DNA of 64,000 nt, taken from contig NZ_JAOQJK010000006.1 of assembly GCF_025567045.1 (NCBI RefSeq), positions 62,001-126,000 on the forward strand, written 5' to 3'. Position numbers and translations under genes: made by a program. Below the pieces are notes generated by a model, which ran no database searches, was not told where the DNA came from, and saw only the letters and a program-made list of their open reading frames with translations. This DNA is from Barnesiella propionica. Its GTDB lineage: Bacteria > Bacteroidota > Bacteroidia > Bacteroidales > Barnesiellaceae. This document shows positions 36,182 to 45,449 of this stretch, one piece after another; within the stretch, counting starts at the first letter, position 1; each line of letters begins with the position of its first letter.

Positions 36182-36194
36182 AAACAGATACCGA

Positions 36195-36230
36195 AGTAAA
36201 AAGCCGGAATAATCATTCCGGCTTTTTACT
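36195..36230. terminator. Bidirectional terminator
   Basis: Sixteen-base perfect arms (36195-36210 and 36215-36230) with a four-base loop between the convergent lipid kinase and phosphoesterase genes. Confidence 0.85.
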
Positions 36231-36232
36231 TT

Positions 36233-36727
36233 TTATTTATCATTCAACTCTATTACTTCCAGGTCTTTGAACTCACCTTTGTCTATTGTAAAGCGTACCA
36301 ACGTACGTTGCTTATGAAATCCATATTTCCCGGCAGCTCCCGGATTGATATGCAGACAACGGAGCGTTTTGTCATACAAGACCTTAAGTATATGCGAATG
36401 TCCTGTTATAAATAAGGTAGGCGGATGATGGTAAATCTCAGGTATAACTTCCTGCGCATATCGTCCTGGATATCCCCCTATATGCGTCATCCATACATCG
36501 GCTCCTTCTATCGTAAAACGCAAATGCTTGGGATAACGGATCCGGATTTCTTGCCCGTCTATATTCCCATATACCGCACGCAACGGTTTTATAACGTCCA
36601 ATCTTTCAGCTATATCCAGAGAACCTATATCTCCGGCATGCCATATTTCATCACAACCGGCAAAATATTTTTCATAACGGTCGTCCCACCAGGCATGAGT
36701 ATCGGAAAGTAATCCTATTCTTACCAT
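36233..36727 (-). CDS. YfcE/MJ0936-type metallophosphoesterase
   Basis: A 164-residue calcineurin-like phosphodiesterase. Metal ligands are in RIGLLSDTHAWWD (Asp and His near residue 8-10), WHAGDIGSLD (near 30), AVYGNIDGQE (near 53), and the late histidines in MTHIGGYPG and FITGHSHILK. Members of this small family hydrolyse phosphodiesters with two metal ions; the cellular substrate is unknown. A -7 box TAATTTTGC lies at 36767-36775. Confidence 0.9.
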   Translation of the reverse strand: MVRIGLLSDTHAWWDDRYEKYFAGCDEIWHAGDIGSLDIAERLDVIKPLRAVYGNIDGQEIRIRYPKHLRFTIEGADVWMTHIGGYPGRYAQEVIPEIYHHPPTLFITGHSHILKVLYDKTLRCLHINPGAAGKYGFHKQRTLVRFTIDKGEFKDLEVIELNDK

Positions 36728-36766
36728 AATGTCATTTTAAATGAGATAAAGCTCTTTTAGGTATAA

Positions 36767-36775
36767 GCAAAATTA
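36767..36775 (-). promoter_or_regulatory. -7 box for the metallophosphoesterase gene
   Basis: TAATTTTGC on the minus strand, 40 bases from the start codon. Confidence 0.45.
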
Positions 36776-36784
36776 GCATAATTA

Positions 36785-36815
36785 TTTGGACTTTCAGAAA
36801 AAAAAGCTACCTTTG
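36785..36815 (+). promoter_or_regulatory. Promoter of tRNA-Gly
   Basis: TTTG at 36785-36788, 19 bases, TACCTTTG at 36808-36815, 20 bases before the tRNA 5' end. Confidence 0.75.
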
Positions 36816-36835
36816 TTTCGCTTTATAAAACATTT

Positions 36836-36908
36836 GCGGTAGTAGCTCAGTTGGTAGAGCATCAGCTTCCCAAGCTGAGGGTCACGAGTTCGAGTCTCGC
36901 TTACCGCT
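36836..36908 (+). tRNA. tRNA-Gly (anticodon CCC)
   Basis: A 73-base cloverleaf: acceptor GCGGTAG with TTACCGC, D arm GCTCAGTTGGTAGAGC, anticodon stem TCAGC/GCTGA with loop TTCCCAA (anticodon CCC, glycine codon GGG), and T arm around the conserved TTCGAGT. No CCA is encoded. Confidence 0.93.
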
Positions 36909-36962
36909 CTGATTCCGGTCTCTTGTAATTACAAGAGGCTTTAATTTTAAAACCTTAATTCT

Positions 36963-37466
36963 ATGAGTTGTTTAGGCGTATTATTTTCTTTATCGGAAAA
37001 AGAAATAGCAAAATTGAAATCATTTAAAGATGACGAAGACCGGCTTGATTACCTGGAAACAGAAATAGAAGAAACTTATTTAGGCAAATTCCGGGATAAG
37101 GCAGCAGAACTTGATAAGTCATGGGATGCATTACACAGAGCCCTGACCGATGGAAAACTGGAATGGGATAACGGCAGTTACCCCCTGAATCATGTCATAT
37201 TAGGCGGCGAGTTATTATATTCTGAAGATGACTATATCATGTCATTAAAGGCTCCCAAAGACGTTAAATTAATTTCTGAAGCCATACAACCAATTGACAA
37301 AGAAAAGTTTAGAGAAATGTATTTCAAAATTAACGAAGATGACTACGGTTTCTCCGTCAATGAAGAAGACTTTGAATATACATGGTCTTGGTTCGAATCC
37401 ACAAAAGAATTCTGGAAAAATGCAGCTTTAGAAAAAAGATATGTTCTTTTCACGGTAGATCAATAA
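36963..37466 (+). CDS. DUF1877 (YfbM-like) protein
   Basis: A 167-residue soluble protein of the DUF1877/YfbM family, about the usual length. Family marks are the opening MSCLGVLFSLSEKEIAKL, DKSWDALHRALTDGKL near residue 57 and the aromatic end FEYTWSWFESTKEFWKNAALE. YfbM of Escherichia coli has a known structure but no settled function. It directly follows the tRNA gene by 54 bases and could share its promoter. Confidence 0.85.
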   Translation: MSCLGVLFSLSEKEIAKLKSFKDDEDRLDYLETEIEETYLGKFRDKAAELDKSWDALHRALTDGKLEWDNGSYPLNHVILGGELLYSEDDYIMSLKAPKDVKLISEAIQPIDKEKFREMYFKINEDDYGFSVNEEDFEYTWSWFESTKEFWKNAALEKRYVLFTVDQ

Positions 37467-37544
37467 AAACTCCAGATTCGCATTCATCGGTAATAAAGAA
37501 ACATGGAATTAAATAAAGAGATTGCTTTTCTGTATCTCACTTTA

Positions 37545-38627
37545 TTAATTCCATTTTTTTTTGCGTATATACCACCAGACAGCTAATGTAATTATTATGA
37601 ACGAAGCCCATGCCATAAGATAACCGTATTGCCATTCGAGCTCAGGCATTATTTTAAAATTCATTCCCCATACTCCTACCATAAATGTCAATGGAATAAA
37701 AATAGTGGTAACTACGGTCAGTCGTTTCATTATTTCATTCATCCTTAAATCGTTATTGGACAAGTACCATTCCATAACAGCAGCACATGACTCATGAAAA
37801 GAGTCGGCCGTTTGTAAAATAAATGTGAGGCGATCCTGCAAATCATTCAGATAGATAATATTCTCCGGCCTGATTAATTGATTCTCATTTATAATAAGAG
37901 TCTTAAAATCATCTTTCAACGGGAATAATGATTTTTTTAACAGTATGCACCAATGGCGATTTTCCTGCAGACGTTTTACAAAATTATCAGCAGGGCTGCC
38001 TTCGGATAACTCATCTTCCAGTTCACTTACACGGTCTTCCAAATAAGCCAGTGTTTCTATGTTTGCATTCAATATACTATTGATGAGTGTTATAAACAGG
38101 TAATCATTACCTTTATTACGGATCATAGCCGTATTCAACTTGACAGCCTGCTTAATATTCTCAAACAAAGGGCTCTCGGATTCCTGAAAAGAAGCGACGA
38201 AATTATTTCCTAATACCAGGCCTATATGCTCTTGTTGTAATTCGTTATTTCCCGAAACCGAATAAGAATTCACCAGGAACACTACCCTGTCTGCATACAC
38301 TTCAATCTTGGCAATGTGTTGTGTCAAAAGAATATCCTGGATATCCAACTGGTGTATTCGAAGCGATACCCCCAAACGGGCAATATATTCCGCATCGGAA
38401 ATCCCTACGATATTCAGCCAATTTACCTGATTTTCATTTAACAGGGAATGCAGCGTCTCAGGAGAATCAATATTCTTGATATTCATTTTGTCCGGATTAT
38501 ATTGAACGAGCGTAGCTGTGGTTCGCCCTTTTCGTTCTCCGGTATAGACCAGCTCGTTCAACAACAAATTATTTTTACGCCGTTTACGCTTTTTATATAA
38601 AAGTGACGCTTGTTTATGCATACTCAT
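37545..38627 (-). CDS. corA: CorA-type magnesium/cobalt channel
   Basis: A 360-residue CorA-family ion channel, forming a pentamer in the inner membrane. The long cytosolic N-terminal part (about 1-295) ends in a helix that continues into the first membrane segment, and the signature GMNF occurs in VGVWGMNFKIMPELEW (about residue 325), followed by the second membrane helix and the basic tail RKKKWN. It moves Mg2+ and can carry Co2+ or Ni2+. A -7 box TATATTTG at 38642-38649 gives a leader of about ten bases, and the second Met (MHKQ, 38621) is an alternative start. Confidence 0.93.
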   Translation of the reverse strand: MSMHKQASLLYKKRKRRKNNLLLNELVYTGERKGRTTATLVQYNPDKMNIKNIDSPETLHSLLNENQVNWLNIVGISDAEYIARLGVSLRIHQLDIQDILLTQHIAKIEVYADRVVFLVNSYSVSGNNELQQEHIGLVLGNNFVASFQESESPLFENIKQAVKLNTAMIRNKGNDYLFITLINSILNANIETLAYLEDRVSELEDELSEGSPADNFVKRLQENRHWCILLKKSLFPLKDDFKTLIINENQLIRPENIIYLNDLQDRLTFILQTADSFHESCAAVMEWYLSNNDLRMNEIMKRLTVVTTIFIPLTFMVGVWGMNFKIMPELEWQYGYLMAWASFIIITLAVWWYIRKKKWN

Positions 38628-38641
38628 ATTCGATAATATTA

Positions 38642-38649
38642 CAAATATA
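38642..38649 (-). promoter_or_regulatory. -7 box of corA
   Basis: TATATTTG on the minus strand, 15 bases from the corA start codon. Confidence 0.5.
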
Positions 38650-38914
38650 CACTTTTCATTCTTCGACGAATTATCTATTTCTGTAATTATTTATAAACAA
38701 TTAAAGATCCTTTTTAGATTATAGAACTATAAAATAAATTTAAAACAAAATATCATTTATTTATATACATTATATACTTTAAATCCTATAACGCCTAAGC
38801 ATTCTCTTTCTTTGTTTATGAAAAGTACTCAATACCCTTCCTCAGGTATGCAGAACAGTATTTTTTCCATAAATTAAAAAATCAACTATATTAAATTATT
38901 TTCTATAAAATGAC

Positions 38915-38944
38915 TTGTTTATAGCAAAATTCTTTTTACATTTA
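38915..38944 (+). promoter_or_regulatory. Possible promoter of the structured RNA candidate
   Basis: TTG at 38915-38917, 19 bases, TACATTTA at 38937-38944, one base off the -7 consensus. It lies about 55 bases before the first strong stem. Confidence 0.35.
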
Positions 38945-38999
38945 CGACAAACAAAATTATTTCCATATACTTTTTAATTACTATTACATGTGCTAAGAA

Positions 39000-39105
39000 G
39001 TACGTGAGGATAATAACGCCTCCGTCTCAAGAGAAAATCGCCATGTATAGTAATTACGTGGAAATAATTTTGTTAAAACCATCTCTTGGGCGGAGGCTTT
39101 TATAA
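39000..39105 (+). ncRNA. Candidate structured RNA (long stem with inner hairpin and T-run)
   Basis: Outer stem: 39018-39034 pairs with 39082-39097 over 16 pairs with one bulged base and one wobble. Inner hairpin: 39041-39047 pairs with 39055-39061 around a seven-base loop. A short T-run follows. It lies in a 500-base AT-rich spacer (38628-39128) and upstream of the small gene at 39129, so it may be an independent small RNA or a leader element. No known RNA family was recognised. Confidence 0.4.
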
Positions 39106-39128
39106 TACATGAATAAACCTTAAAAGCT

Positions 39129-39548
39129 ATGGGTCCTAAATTAAAACCAAATTTACTATACCATTTCTTTACTGCTATAAAGCAACAAATCATCTCATTA
39201 TCAGGAATTAAAAATCTGATTTCTTATATTCATAGAACGGATAAATATTCACAAAAGTTTGTTAAAGATAAAACTTTTAAGTCATTTTATCTACACTTAA
39301 TATACATTTTCCTGCACGATAGAAATTACGGTACTCTATTGGCACATCCTTCTATATATAACAACAGTTCTATCATAATTTACCTGTTGACTCTGGAAGA
39401 AAGAAATCAGAAAATATTTATGATGTTCATACAAGGTTATAAATACAATGAAATTTCAGATGAAACCGGATTACCGAAAAACGAAATTAAAGCAAAGATT
39501 TATGAATTCCTACGCGAATTCAAAATGCAAAGAAATTATTTTTTTTAA
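39129..39548 (+). CDS. Small sigma-factor-region-4-like protein
   Basis: A 139-residue AT-rich gene. The C-terminal half (LTLEERNQKIFMMFIQGYKYNEISDETGLPKNEIKAKIYEFLREF) reads like the region-4 helix-turn-helix of an ECF sigma factor. The first half (LLYHFFTAIKQQIISLSGIKN) does not show a normal region 2, and there is no anti-sigma gene nearby. It may be a degenerate sigma factor or a small DNA-binding protein. It follows the structured RNA candidate by about 25 bases. Confidence 0.5.
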   Translation: MGPKLKPNLLYHFFTAIKQQIISLSGIKNLISYIHRTDKYSQKFVKDKTFKSFYLHLIYIFLHDRNYGTLLAHPSIYNNSSIIIYLLTLEERNQKIFMMFIQGYKYNEISDETGLPKNEIKAKIYEFLREFKMQRNYFF

Positions 39549-39580
39549 TAATCAGGATAGTTAATTTCTTATCTTAGCCA

Positions 39581-39589
39581 TATATTTGC
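39581..39589 (+). promoter_or_regulatory. -7 box of the TPR gene
   Basis: TATATTTGC, an exact match, 19 bases before the start codon at 39608. Confidence 0.55.
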
Positions 39590-39607
39590 AAAAATAACAA
39601 GCAGGAT

Positions 39608-39880
39608 ATGGAATCGATACAACAAATAAAAAAATATATAAATGATAACGAGCTGGAAAAAGCGACCGGCCTGTTAAAAGAACGTGTTTTAGTTAATCCT
39701 AAGGACGACGAGGCTTTTTTTCTTCTGGGTAATATATATCGTAAACAAAGTAACTGGAAACCCGCTATCGAATGTTATCTGACAGCCCTCGATATAAATC
39801 CGAACAGTCCCGCCCGACAGGCACATGAAATGGTTATGGAAATCCTTAGTTTCAATAACCCTGACCTTTATAATCCTTAA
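39608..39880 (+). CDS. Small tetratricopeptide-repeat protein
   Basis: A 90-residue protein made of about two TPR units (ELEKATGLLKERVLVNPKDDEAFFLLGNI and WKPAIECYLTALDINPNSPA), a protein-binding scaffold. No signal peptide or membrane segment. Function unknown; own -7 box upstream. The following 267 bases (39881-40147) show no gene or clear promoter. Confidence 0.7.
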   Translation: MESIQQIKKYINDNELEKATGLLKERVLVNPKDDEAFFLLGNIYRKQSNWKPAIECYLTALDINPNSPARQAHEMVMEILSFNNPDLYNP

Positions 39881-40147
39881 TTCTACAATTACGCCGGCCG
39901 TATAACTATTATTTATTATTCTTAGATTCATACTGTAACGGAAGTGTTATTTACTTTCCGCTGCAAATATCGTTATGCTTTTTAGATTCCTCTTACTCGT
40001 TTCTTTTTCCTTCCTCACTCTCCGGCAATAAATTATAAACACCTATATAGTAGTTTTAGCATTCTCCTAAAAACAAACAAACAGAAAGAACTGTTTTAGA
40101 TACGGCAGGATCAAAGACCGGTTATTAATTACCAAAATTTATATACA

Positions 40148-41845
40148 ATGGATATTATACTGAATTTCTTTCGCACGTATCCCGAAATGGCTATTTTTCT
40201 GACTATTGGTGTCGGTTTTTGGGTGGGAACTCTCAAATATAAAACATTCAGCCTGGGTACGGTGACTTCCGTGCTTCTCGTCGGAGTCCTGGTAGGACAA
40301 ATGGATATCTCCATCCCAGGTCCTATCAAATCCGTTTTCTTTCTCTTGTTCCTTTTCGCAATTGGCTACAGTGTAGGTCCCCAGTTTTTTCAGTCATTAA
40401 GAAGCGACGGGATACATCAGGTCATATTTGCCTGTATTCTGTGTTTCCTATGTATCGGAACCACCTTCCTTATCGCTAAGTTAATGGGATATTCCCCGGG
40501 GGAAGCTATCGGCCTTTTTGCCGGAGCACAAACTATCTCGGCAGTCATCGGTGTAGGAGGAGACACTATTTCTACCCTGAATGCATCCCAGGCAGACAAA
40601 ACAGCCTGGATCAACATCATTCCGGTATGTTATGCCGTAACTTATATTTACGGGACCATCGGCTCGGCATATATATTGGGAACTTTAGGTCCCCGACTGT
40701 TAGGTGGTATAGAGAAAGTAAAGAATGCAACTAAAGAGTTAGAAGCCGAACTCCGCAAAAATACCGAAAGCGACGACCCCGCCTTTATCGATGCCAACCG
40801 TCCCATCGTTTTCCGCGCTTATAAAATAGACACTGACTGGTTCAATACTCCTAAAACGGTAGAGGAAATTGAAAATTATCTGCAACAAAATGGTAAACGG
40901 ATTTTTGTGGAACGAGCCCGCATTGATAATAAGTTAACGGAAATAACTCCTACTCTATCTCTCAAGAAAGGAGATGAGCTGGTATTAAGCGGAAGAAGGG
41001 AAACTATTATCGAAGACGAAAGCTGGATAGGCGAAGAAGTTTACGATCCCGAATTGCTGACATTCCCGGTAGAAGATATATTCGTTCTGCTTACAGACAA
41101 AAGCATACACGGAAAAACAATCGGCTACCTGCGTCAACAGAAATGTATGCATGGAATCCTTATTAAAGAAATAAAACGAAGCGGAACGCCTATACCCATA
41201 TATCCGGGGACTAAAATCTATAAAGGCGATACGATGGAGCTTGTCGGCCTGGAAAGAGAAATAAAAGAAGCAGCCCCCAGCCTGGGTTATATAGACCGTC
41301 CAACCAACAAAACAGACCTGATATTCGTAGGTCTCGGTGTTCTTATAGGAGGAATCGTAGGCGCACTGACCATTCATGCGGGGGGAGTGCCCATCAGCCT
41401 CAGCACCAGCGGAGGTGCGCTTCTGGCCGGTTTGTTCTTCGGATGGTTACGAACCAAACATCCGACTTTCGGCCGCGTTCCCGAACCAGCAGTCTGGCTG
41501 CTCAACAATCTCGGATTGAACATGTTCATTGCAGTTATCGGTATTACTTCGGGACCCACTTTCATGACAGGGATCAAAGAAGTAGGTTTCATGCTGTTCC
41601 TCGCCGGTGTCGCTGCAACGACCATACCTTTGCTTCTCGGCTTATGGATGGGGGACAAAATATTCAAATTTCATCCGGCCATTAACCTGGGGTGCTGTGC
41701 AGGAGCCCGTACGACAACCGCCGCCCTGGGAGCCATACAAGAGTCTATAGACAGTACTTTACCGGCCATGGGATATACTGTAACCTATGCCGTAGGGAAC
41801 ACTTTATTGATCCTGGGCAGCGTCGCCCTGGTATTACTAATGTAA
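40148..41845 (+). CDS. aspT: Aspartate:alanine antiporter (AspT/YbjL family)
   Basis: A 565-residue inner-membrane antiporter of the AAE family. Two membrane halves of about five helices, both opening with family repeats ([19 protein letters not shown] near residue 83; [16 protein letters not shown] near 465), flank a central cytosolic part (about 205-380) with two RCK_C/TrkA-C-type modules. Exchanges L-aspartate for L-alanine, and with the next enzyme yields a proton gradient because decarboxylation consumes a proton inside. The decarboxylase starts 41 bases downstream; this pairing gives the substrate assignment. Confidence 0.92.
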   Translation: MDIILNFFRTYPEMAIFLTIGVGFWVGTLKYKTFSLGTVTSVLLVGVLVGQMDISIPGPIKSVFFLLFLFAIGYSVGPQFFQSLRSDGIHQVIFACILCFLCIGTTFLIAKLMGYSPGEAIGLFAGAQTISAVIGVGGDTISTLNASQADKTAWINIIPVCYAVTYIYGTIGSAYILGTLGPRLLGGIEKVKNATKELEAELRKNTESDDPAFIDANRPIVFRAYKIDTDWFNTPKTVEEIENYLQQNGKRIFVERARIDNKLTEITPTLSLKKGDELVLSGRRETIIEDESWIGEEVYDPELLTFPVEDIFVLLTDKSIHGKTIGYLRQQKCMHGILIKEIKRSGTPIPIYPGTKIYKGDTMELVGLEREIKEAAPSLGYIDRPTNKTDLIFVGLGVLIGGIVGALTIHAGGVPISLSTSGGALLAGLFFGWLRTKHPTFGRVPEPAVWLLNNLGLNMFIAVIGITSGPTFMTGIKEVGFMLFLAGVAATTIPLLLGLWMGDKIFKFHPAINLGCCAGARTTTAALGAIQESIDSTLPAMGYTVTYAVGNTLLILGSVALVLLM

Positions 41846-41886
41846 ACCGGATATAAGACATTATTAACTATCAAAATTATAAATGT

Positions 41887-43560
41887 ATGAACAGCAAAGA
41901 GAAAAAGCCCTTCATGATGAAGGATTACGGGAAGAAGATGGAAAAAGGGCTGGAACAAATGAGCCCTTTCGAAATCAAGAACGAACTTATCAAATATGCT
42001 AAAGAATGCGACCAGCGTGCCGTATGCCAGTTCCTGAACGCCGGACGCGGGAATCCAAACTGGATCAATACTGTAGCCCGTGAAGCATTCCTGCTGGTAA
42101 GTGCTTTCGGCATTGAAGAATGTAAACGCACTTTCTTCATGAAAGAAGAGGATATAGCCGGCATCCCCGACAAAGAAGGAATTTCCAAACGTTTCGAAGA
42201 ATTCCTGGAACGGAATATCGTTAATAATAAGGCAGCCGCTTTACTGAAAGAAAGCTATCATTACCTGGTACATGAAAAAGGTGCAGATGCCGACGCTCTT
42301 GTACATGAATGGGCCGAAGGCACGGCAGGGGACCAATATCCGGATCCCGACCGTATACTGAAGTACACCGAGCAAATCATCGAAGAGTATCTTATTCAGG
42401 AAATGTGTGACCGGCAAACACCACCGGATTATTACGAACTATTCGCAACCGAGGGAGGAACTGCAGCGATGTGTTACCTCTTTAATTCACTGAAAGCAAA
42501 TAAAATTGTGAACCGGGGTGATCGCATCGCCCTGATGGTTCCCATATTCACTCCTTATATAGAGATCCCAGCCCTGGACGAGTTCCATTTCGATGTCGTA
42601 AATATCAATGCGTCCAAACGGACAGAAGAAGGTTATCATACATGGCAATACCCCAAAGAAGAGCTGGATAAACTGAGAGATCCCTCTATTAAGGTTTTAT
42701 GTCTGGTAAACCCGAGCAATCCGCCTTCTTATGCATTAGATAAAGAAGCCTATCAGCAACTTATAGATATTGTCAAAAAAGACAATCCCAAGCTGATGAT
42801 CATAACTGACGATGTTTACGGGACATTCGTACCTCATTTCCGCTCCCTGATGTATGAACTGCCTTACAACACGGCATGCGTCTATTCATTCTCGAAATAC
42901 TTCGGAGCTACCGGCTGGCGGCTGGCCGTTATAGCAATAGCCCGTAACAATATTTTCGATACGCTTATCAGCGAACTGCCCGAAAGCAAAAAACATGAAC
43001 TTCACCGCCGGTATGAAAGCATATCCATGACCCCCGACAAACTGAAGTTCATAGACCGTCTGGTGGCCGACAGCCGTTTAGTGGCACTCAACCATACGGC
43101 GGGACTATCTACTCCGCAACAGATACAGATGAGCCTGTTCGCCCTGTATGCGTTGATGGATAAGAAAGACCGATATAAGAACAAATTGCAAAAGGTGATA
43201 AAAGGAAGACTGGAAGCCATGTGGGAAAACAGCGGATTCAAATTATTGCCCGACCCCCTGCGGGCAGGATATTATTCCGAAATAGACATCATGGTATGGG
43301 CTAAAAAGATATACGGAGAAGAATTCGCTAAATTCCTGGAAAAGAACTACGAACCTCTGGACTTTGTTCTCAGACTGGCCAAAGAGACCGGCGTAGTACT
43401 ATTAAACGGCGACGGATTCGACGGACCGAACTGGTCGGTACGCGCATCTTTAGCTAACCTCGATGAGAAAGCTTATAAACAAATTGGTACTATTTTAGGA
43501 AAAATGCTGGAAGAATATGCGGCAGCATGGAAAGTAAAAGAAAAGGCAGAAGTCCATTAA
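41887..43560 (+). CDS. aspD: Aspartate 4-decarboxylase (bifunctional aspartate aminotransferase)
   Basis: PLP enzyme of 557 residues that removes the beta-carboxyl of L-aspartate to make L-alanine and CO2. Shows a fold-type I aminotransferase core with ATEGGTAAMCYLFNSLKANK near residue 180, CLVNPSNPPSYALD near 275, ITDDVYGTFVPHF near 305 and the Schiff-base lysine in YSFSKYFGATGWRLAV near 335. The N-terminal 170 residues are the extra domain of aspartate 4-decarboxylases. Second gene of the aspT operon; the pair gives electrogenic aspartate-alanine exchange. Confidence 0.94.
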   Translation: MNSKEKKPFMMKDYGKKMEKGLEQMSPFEIKNELIKYAKECDQRAVCQFLNAGRGNPNWINTVAREAFLLVSAFGIEECKRTFFMKEEDIAGIPDKEGISKRFEEFLERNIVNNKAAALLKESYHYLVHEKGADADALVHEWAEGTAGDQYPDPDRILKYTEQIIEEYLIQEMCDRQTPPDYYELFATEGGTAAMCYLFNSLKANKIVNRGDRIALMVPIFTPYIEIPALDEFHFDVVNINASKRTEEGYHTWQYPKEELDKLRDPSIKVLCLVNPSNPPSYALDKEAYQQLIDIVKKDNPKLMIITDDVYGTFVPHFRSLMYELPYNTACVYSFSKYFGATGWRLAVIAIARNNIFDTLISELPESKKHELHRRYESISMTPDKLKFIDRLVADSRLVALNHTAGLSTPQQIQMSLFALYALMDKKDRYKNKLQKVIKGRLEAMWENSGFKLLPDPLRAGYYSEIDIMVWAKKIYGEEFAKFLEKNYEPLDFVLRLAKETGVVLLNGDGFDGPNWSVRASLANLDEKAYKQIGTILGKMLEEYAAAWKVKEKAEVH

Positions 43561-43579
43561 GGATTTGTAATATATAAAG

Positions 43580-43616
43580 AAAACGAGTGAAGAAAAAAAT
43601 TTTTCACTCGTTTTTT
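43580..43616. terminator. Bidirectional terminator
   Basis: Eleven-base arms (43581-43591 and 43603-43613) with flanking A and T runs, between the convergent decarboxylase and hypothetical genes. Confidence 0.8.
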
Positions 43617-43980
43617 ACATTCTATGGAACCAGGATTGAATCGTCCAGATTATTCGTTTATAAAACGGAAATGATTCCTCTTTGATATGTACGCTTATAC
43701 CGTTGTTTTCACGATTAAGGAATAATATACTGGAAGACATGACCAGTGCGATATGTTTTTCCAGAATTTCAATTCCACAAATATTTTTTAAACGCACCCT
43801 ATAAAACGGATTCTCGCAGTTAAGGCATGCCAATGTCATAATATCGCCGGAAAAAGAAATCTTATATAAATCAACGTATGGCAAAAAAATAATTTCAGCA
43901 CCCAGCTCTTGATAATTTCCGGGAGGCTTTCTATATCGCTTGTATAAACTATTGATTAAACGTTTCGTTAGTTGCTGCAT
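43615..43980 (-). CDS. Hypothetical protein, 121 residues
   Basis: Not recognised. Start taken as the ATG at 43980 (MQQLTKRLINSLYKRYRK), because the -7 box TAAATTTGC at 44029-44037 puts transcription at about 44024, which leaves the TTG at 44025 at or before the first base of the message. The chain is beta-rich in the middle (IIFLPYVDLYKISFSGD), has a basic N-terminus and a C-terminal aromatic-basic helix (FPFYKRIIWTIQSWF). No signal peptide or metal motif is visible. Single gene with a strong terminator. Confidence 0.55.
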   Translation of the reverse strand: MQQLTKRLINSLYKRYRKPPGNYQELGAEIIFLPYVDLYKISFSGDIMTLACLNCENPFYRVRLKNICGIEILEKHIALVMSSSILFLNRENNGISVHIKEESFPFYKRIIWTIQSWFHRM

Positions 43981-44028
43981 AGTAGTGATGCTATAAAAAT
44001 CAACACTCAATGGTTTTATATCCAATAT

Positions 44029-44037
44029 GCAAATTTA
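44029..44037 (-). promoter_or_regulatory. -7 box of the hypothetical gene
   Basis: TAAATTTGC on the minus strand; used to choose the start codon at 43980. The other bases of 43981-44287 are AT-rich and hold nothing else but the palindrome at 44240. Confidence 0.55.
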
Positions 44038-44239
44038 CGCATATTATTCCATTTCGGCATAAATAAATAGTTTTTAACTCACTATCACTTATAATAATCT
44101 CCACCTTTCATTGATTATTATTTTAGGAAAATAAAAATAGTGAATCATATATATTATAACGTACAAGTATATAAAATAATTCTACCTATCTCCCAAAAAA
44201 TTTCACCCACAAACTTAATCACCTGATATCAAAGCCAAT

Positions 44240-44271
44240 AAGAAAGTGTTCCTGTACAGGAACACTTTCTT
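44240..44271. terminator. Perfect 32-base palindrome at the end of the decarboxylase operon
   Basis: Arms pair fully around 44255/44256; it lies 17 bases past the oadB-type stop codon on the minus strand. T-content after the stem is modest. Confidence 0.65.
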
Positions 44272-44287
44272 GATATATGTACAAATA

Positions 44288-45445
44288 CTATGCAAGGAAT
44301 CCCAGCAAGACACCTGCCGCTACGGCAGAACCTATCACACCGGCAACATTCGGCCCCATAGCATGCATCATCAGATAATTGGTCGAGTCATATTCAAGAC
44401 CTATATTATTAGAGATACGTGCTGACATGGGTACCGCCGAAACACCGGCATTACCGATAAGCGGATTGATTTTTTTATGTTTGGGCAATACCAGATTGAA
44501 TATTTTCACAAACAGTACACCCGAAGTCGTAGCGATGATAAAAGCCATAAAACCCAGTGCGAAAATCAAAATCGTATTTCCTGTAAGGAATTCCGATGCC
44601 TGTGTAGACGCGCCTACAGTCATACCCAGCAAAATGGTAACGATATCGCACATGGAACCGCTCGCGGTTTTTGCCAAACGGGTAGTTACTCCGCTTTCAC
44701 GCAGCAAATTCCCGAAGAATAACATTCCCAACAAAGGAAGTCCCGTAGGAACTACAAAACAGGTAAGCAATAATCCTACGATCGGGAAAAGTATTTTCTC
44801 ATTCTGGGAAACTATACGAGCCGGTTTCATACGTATAAGACGTTCTTTCTTGGTCGTGAACAGCCTCATAATAGGCGGCTGGATCAAAGGCACGAGAGCC
44901 ATATATGAATAGGCCGATACGGCAATCGCTCCCATCAAGTTAGGAGCCAGTTTCGAAGAAAGGAAAATGGCAGTAGGACCATCGGCACCGCCGATTATGG
45001 CAATAGCACCTGCCTGGTCGGGCTCAAAACCGAGAGCCAAAGCTACCATATAAGCCCCGAAAATACCGAACTGCGCAGCAGCTCCCACCAACATAAGTTT
45101 AGGATTGGCTATAAGTGAAGAGAAATCGGTCATGGCTCCGATGCCCAAGAATATTAGCGGAGGATACCATCCCGCACTAACGCCTTGATAAAGAATGTTA
45201 AGGACCGAACCTTCTTCATAAATACCCACTTCAAGACCTGCCCCCATATTGAACGGTATATTTCCGATAAGCATACCGAACCCAATGGGTACCAACAACA
45301 TAGGCTCAAAATTCTTCTTAATCGCCAAATAGATAAAGAAAAGCCCTATACCTAACATGATAAAATGCTGGGGAGTAGCATTGGCAAATCCCGTATACTC
45401 CCAGAAACGCATTAAATTATCTCCAATAAATTGTGTAAAGCTCAT
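44288..45445 (-). CDS. mmdB: Sodium-pumping decarboxylase beta subunit (MmdB/OadB)
   Basis: A 385-residue membrane subunit with about ten helices that decarboxylates carboxybiotin and couples this to Na+ export. Family features are LLVPIGFGMLIGNIPF near residue 52, IIGGADGPTAIFLSSKLAPNLMGAIAVSAYSYMALVPLIQPP (with the functional Asp of GGADGPT) and the C-terminal NAGVSAVPMSARISN. Last gene of the methylmalonyl-CoA decarboxylase operon, 4 bases after the biotin carrier. In this group it serves succinate-to-propionate fermentation. Confidence 0.95.
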   Translation of the reverse strand: MSFTQFIGDNLMRFWEYTGFANATPQHFIMLGIGLFFIYLAIKKNFEPMLLVPIGFGMLIGNIPFNMGAGLEVGIYEEGSVLNILYQGVSAGWYPPLIFLGIGAMTDFSSLIANPKLMLVGAAAQFGIFGAYMVALALGFEPDQAGAIAIIGGADGPTAIFLSSKLAPNLMGAIAVSAYSYMALVPLIQPPIMRLFTTKKERLIRMKPARIVSQNEKILFPIVGLLLTCFVVPTGLPLLGMLFFGNLLRESGVTTRLAKTASGSMCDIVTILLGMTVGASTQASEFLTGNTILIFALGFMAFIIATTSGVLFVKIFNLVLPKHKKINPLIGNAGVSAVPMSARISNNIGLEYDSTNYLMMHAMGPNVAGVIGSAVAAGVLLGFLA

Positions 45446-45449
45446 AGTT

